A stretch of DNA of 31,841 nucleotides from Pseudomonadota bacterium. GTDB lineage: Bacteria; Chloroflexota; UBA6077; JAJPHF01. This document shows, piece by piece, positions 31,651 to 31,841 of this stretch. A program made the position numbers and the translations under genes. The notes below the pieces were generated by a model, which worked only from the letters and a program-made list of their open reading frames with translations, was not told the DNA's origin and searched no databases. Numbering within the stretch: the first letter of the stretch is position 1; every line of letters begins with the position of its first letter. The stretch covers positions 1-31,841 of the forward strand of contig JAJPHF010000153.1 in NCBI GenBank assembly GCA_021325365.1, given 5' to 3'.

Positions 31651-31841
31651 ATGCTGAGCAAGGAGCAGAACGCCCTCTTGACGCGGATCGGGCCCGGCAC
31701 GCCGGGGGGCGACCTGCTGCGGCGCTACTGGCAACCGGTCGCGCTGGCCGAGGAGCTGCCGCCCGGCGGGGCGCCGCTGCCGGTGCGGGTTCTCGGCGAG
31801 GACCTGGTGCTGTTCCGCGACGAGCAGGGCCGGCCGGGGCT
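31651..31841 (+). CDS. Rieske oxygenase, phthalate-dioxygenase type (partial, runs off the window)
   Basis: Only the first 63 codons are present. They read MLSKEQNALLTRIGPGTPGG, then DLLRRYWQPVALAEELPPGG and VRVLGEDLVLFRDEQGRPG. This is the standard opening of phthalate 4,5-dioxygenase-like Rieske (2Fe-2S) oxygenase subunits, just ahead of the C-x-H cluster-binding motif, which would lie right of the window. AGGAGG at 31635-31640 precedes the ATG. It belongs to a different subfamily from the oxygenase at 19647, which lacks this N-terminal signature. Confidence 0.9.
   Translation, partial: MLSKEQNALLTRIGPGTPGGDLLRRYWQPVALAEELPPGGAPLPVRVLGEDLVLFRDEQGRPG

Noticed and set aside
30994..31734. 246-codon minus-strand frame at the right end
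   Set aside because: It covers the promoter, ribosome site and N-terminus of the phthalate-dioxygenase-type gene, and shows no domain.

Overview
The window is very GC-rich, tightly packed bacterial DNA. The gene orders rplQ-truA-rplM-rpsI and tlyA-nadK-recN, the wealth of small catabolic enzymes and orphan NMT1-type binding proteins, and dispersed GTAGGG(G)CGGG palindromes fit an uncultured or environmental Chloroflexota (Thermomicrobia-like) genome. That assignment is inferred from style only. No rRNA, tRNA, CRISPR array or intact insertion sequence was seen.

Layout. 1-2600: ribosomal block (L17, TruA, L13 with a long Ala/Pro/Glu-rich tail, S9), containing two period-7 repeat arrays and ending in a strong hairpin. 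2720-3172: a VOC protein. 3188-5906 (minus strand): GT2 glycosyltransferase, a UbiA-type prenyltransferase resembling decaprenyl-phosphate phosphoribosyltransferase, and a CX5R phosphatase, probably a lipid-linked glycan module. 6004-9776: tlyA, nadK and recN. nadK is out of frame near its 3' end, so as written it reads through into recN. 9811-12047: a second VOC protein, an overlapping pair of unknown genes, and a PEP mutase/isocitrate lyase-family enzyme lacking the usual Cys. 12054-13604 (minus): UbiD-type decarboxylase. 13884-17935: ZIP metal transporter facing a tricorn-type protease; their stop codons overlap in one CTAG. 18088-19325: RHH-like small protein, CinA-C amidase and a secreted repeat protein.

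19449-27493 is a catabolic and uptake cluster on the plus strand: Rieske oxygenase, extended SDR, two NMT1-like lipoproteins, thiolase, DUF35 partner and a third NMT1-like lipoprotein. No ABC permease or ATPase is present, and three intergenic gaps carry palindromic repeats. An unknown gene and an MFS exporter follow. At the right edge a second Rieske oxygenase begins.

The most unusual part is 29263-30997. A 26-bp direct repeat (25/26 identical) ends exactly at the MFS stop codon and recurs 1.7 kb downstream, just past a remnant of a tyrosine recombinase. Between the copies lie a Cys-rich small protein, several inverted repeats, a promoter-like pair that starts at an 18-bp terminal stem (candidate structured RNA of about 150 nt) and a small membrane protein. 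It looks like a degenerate integrative element carrying a structured RNA.
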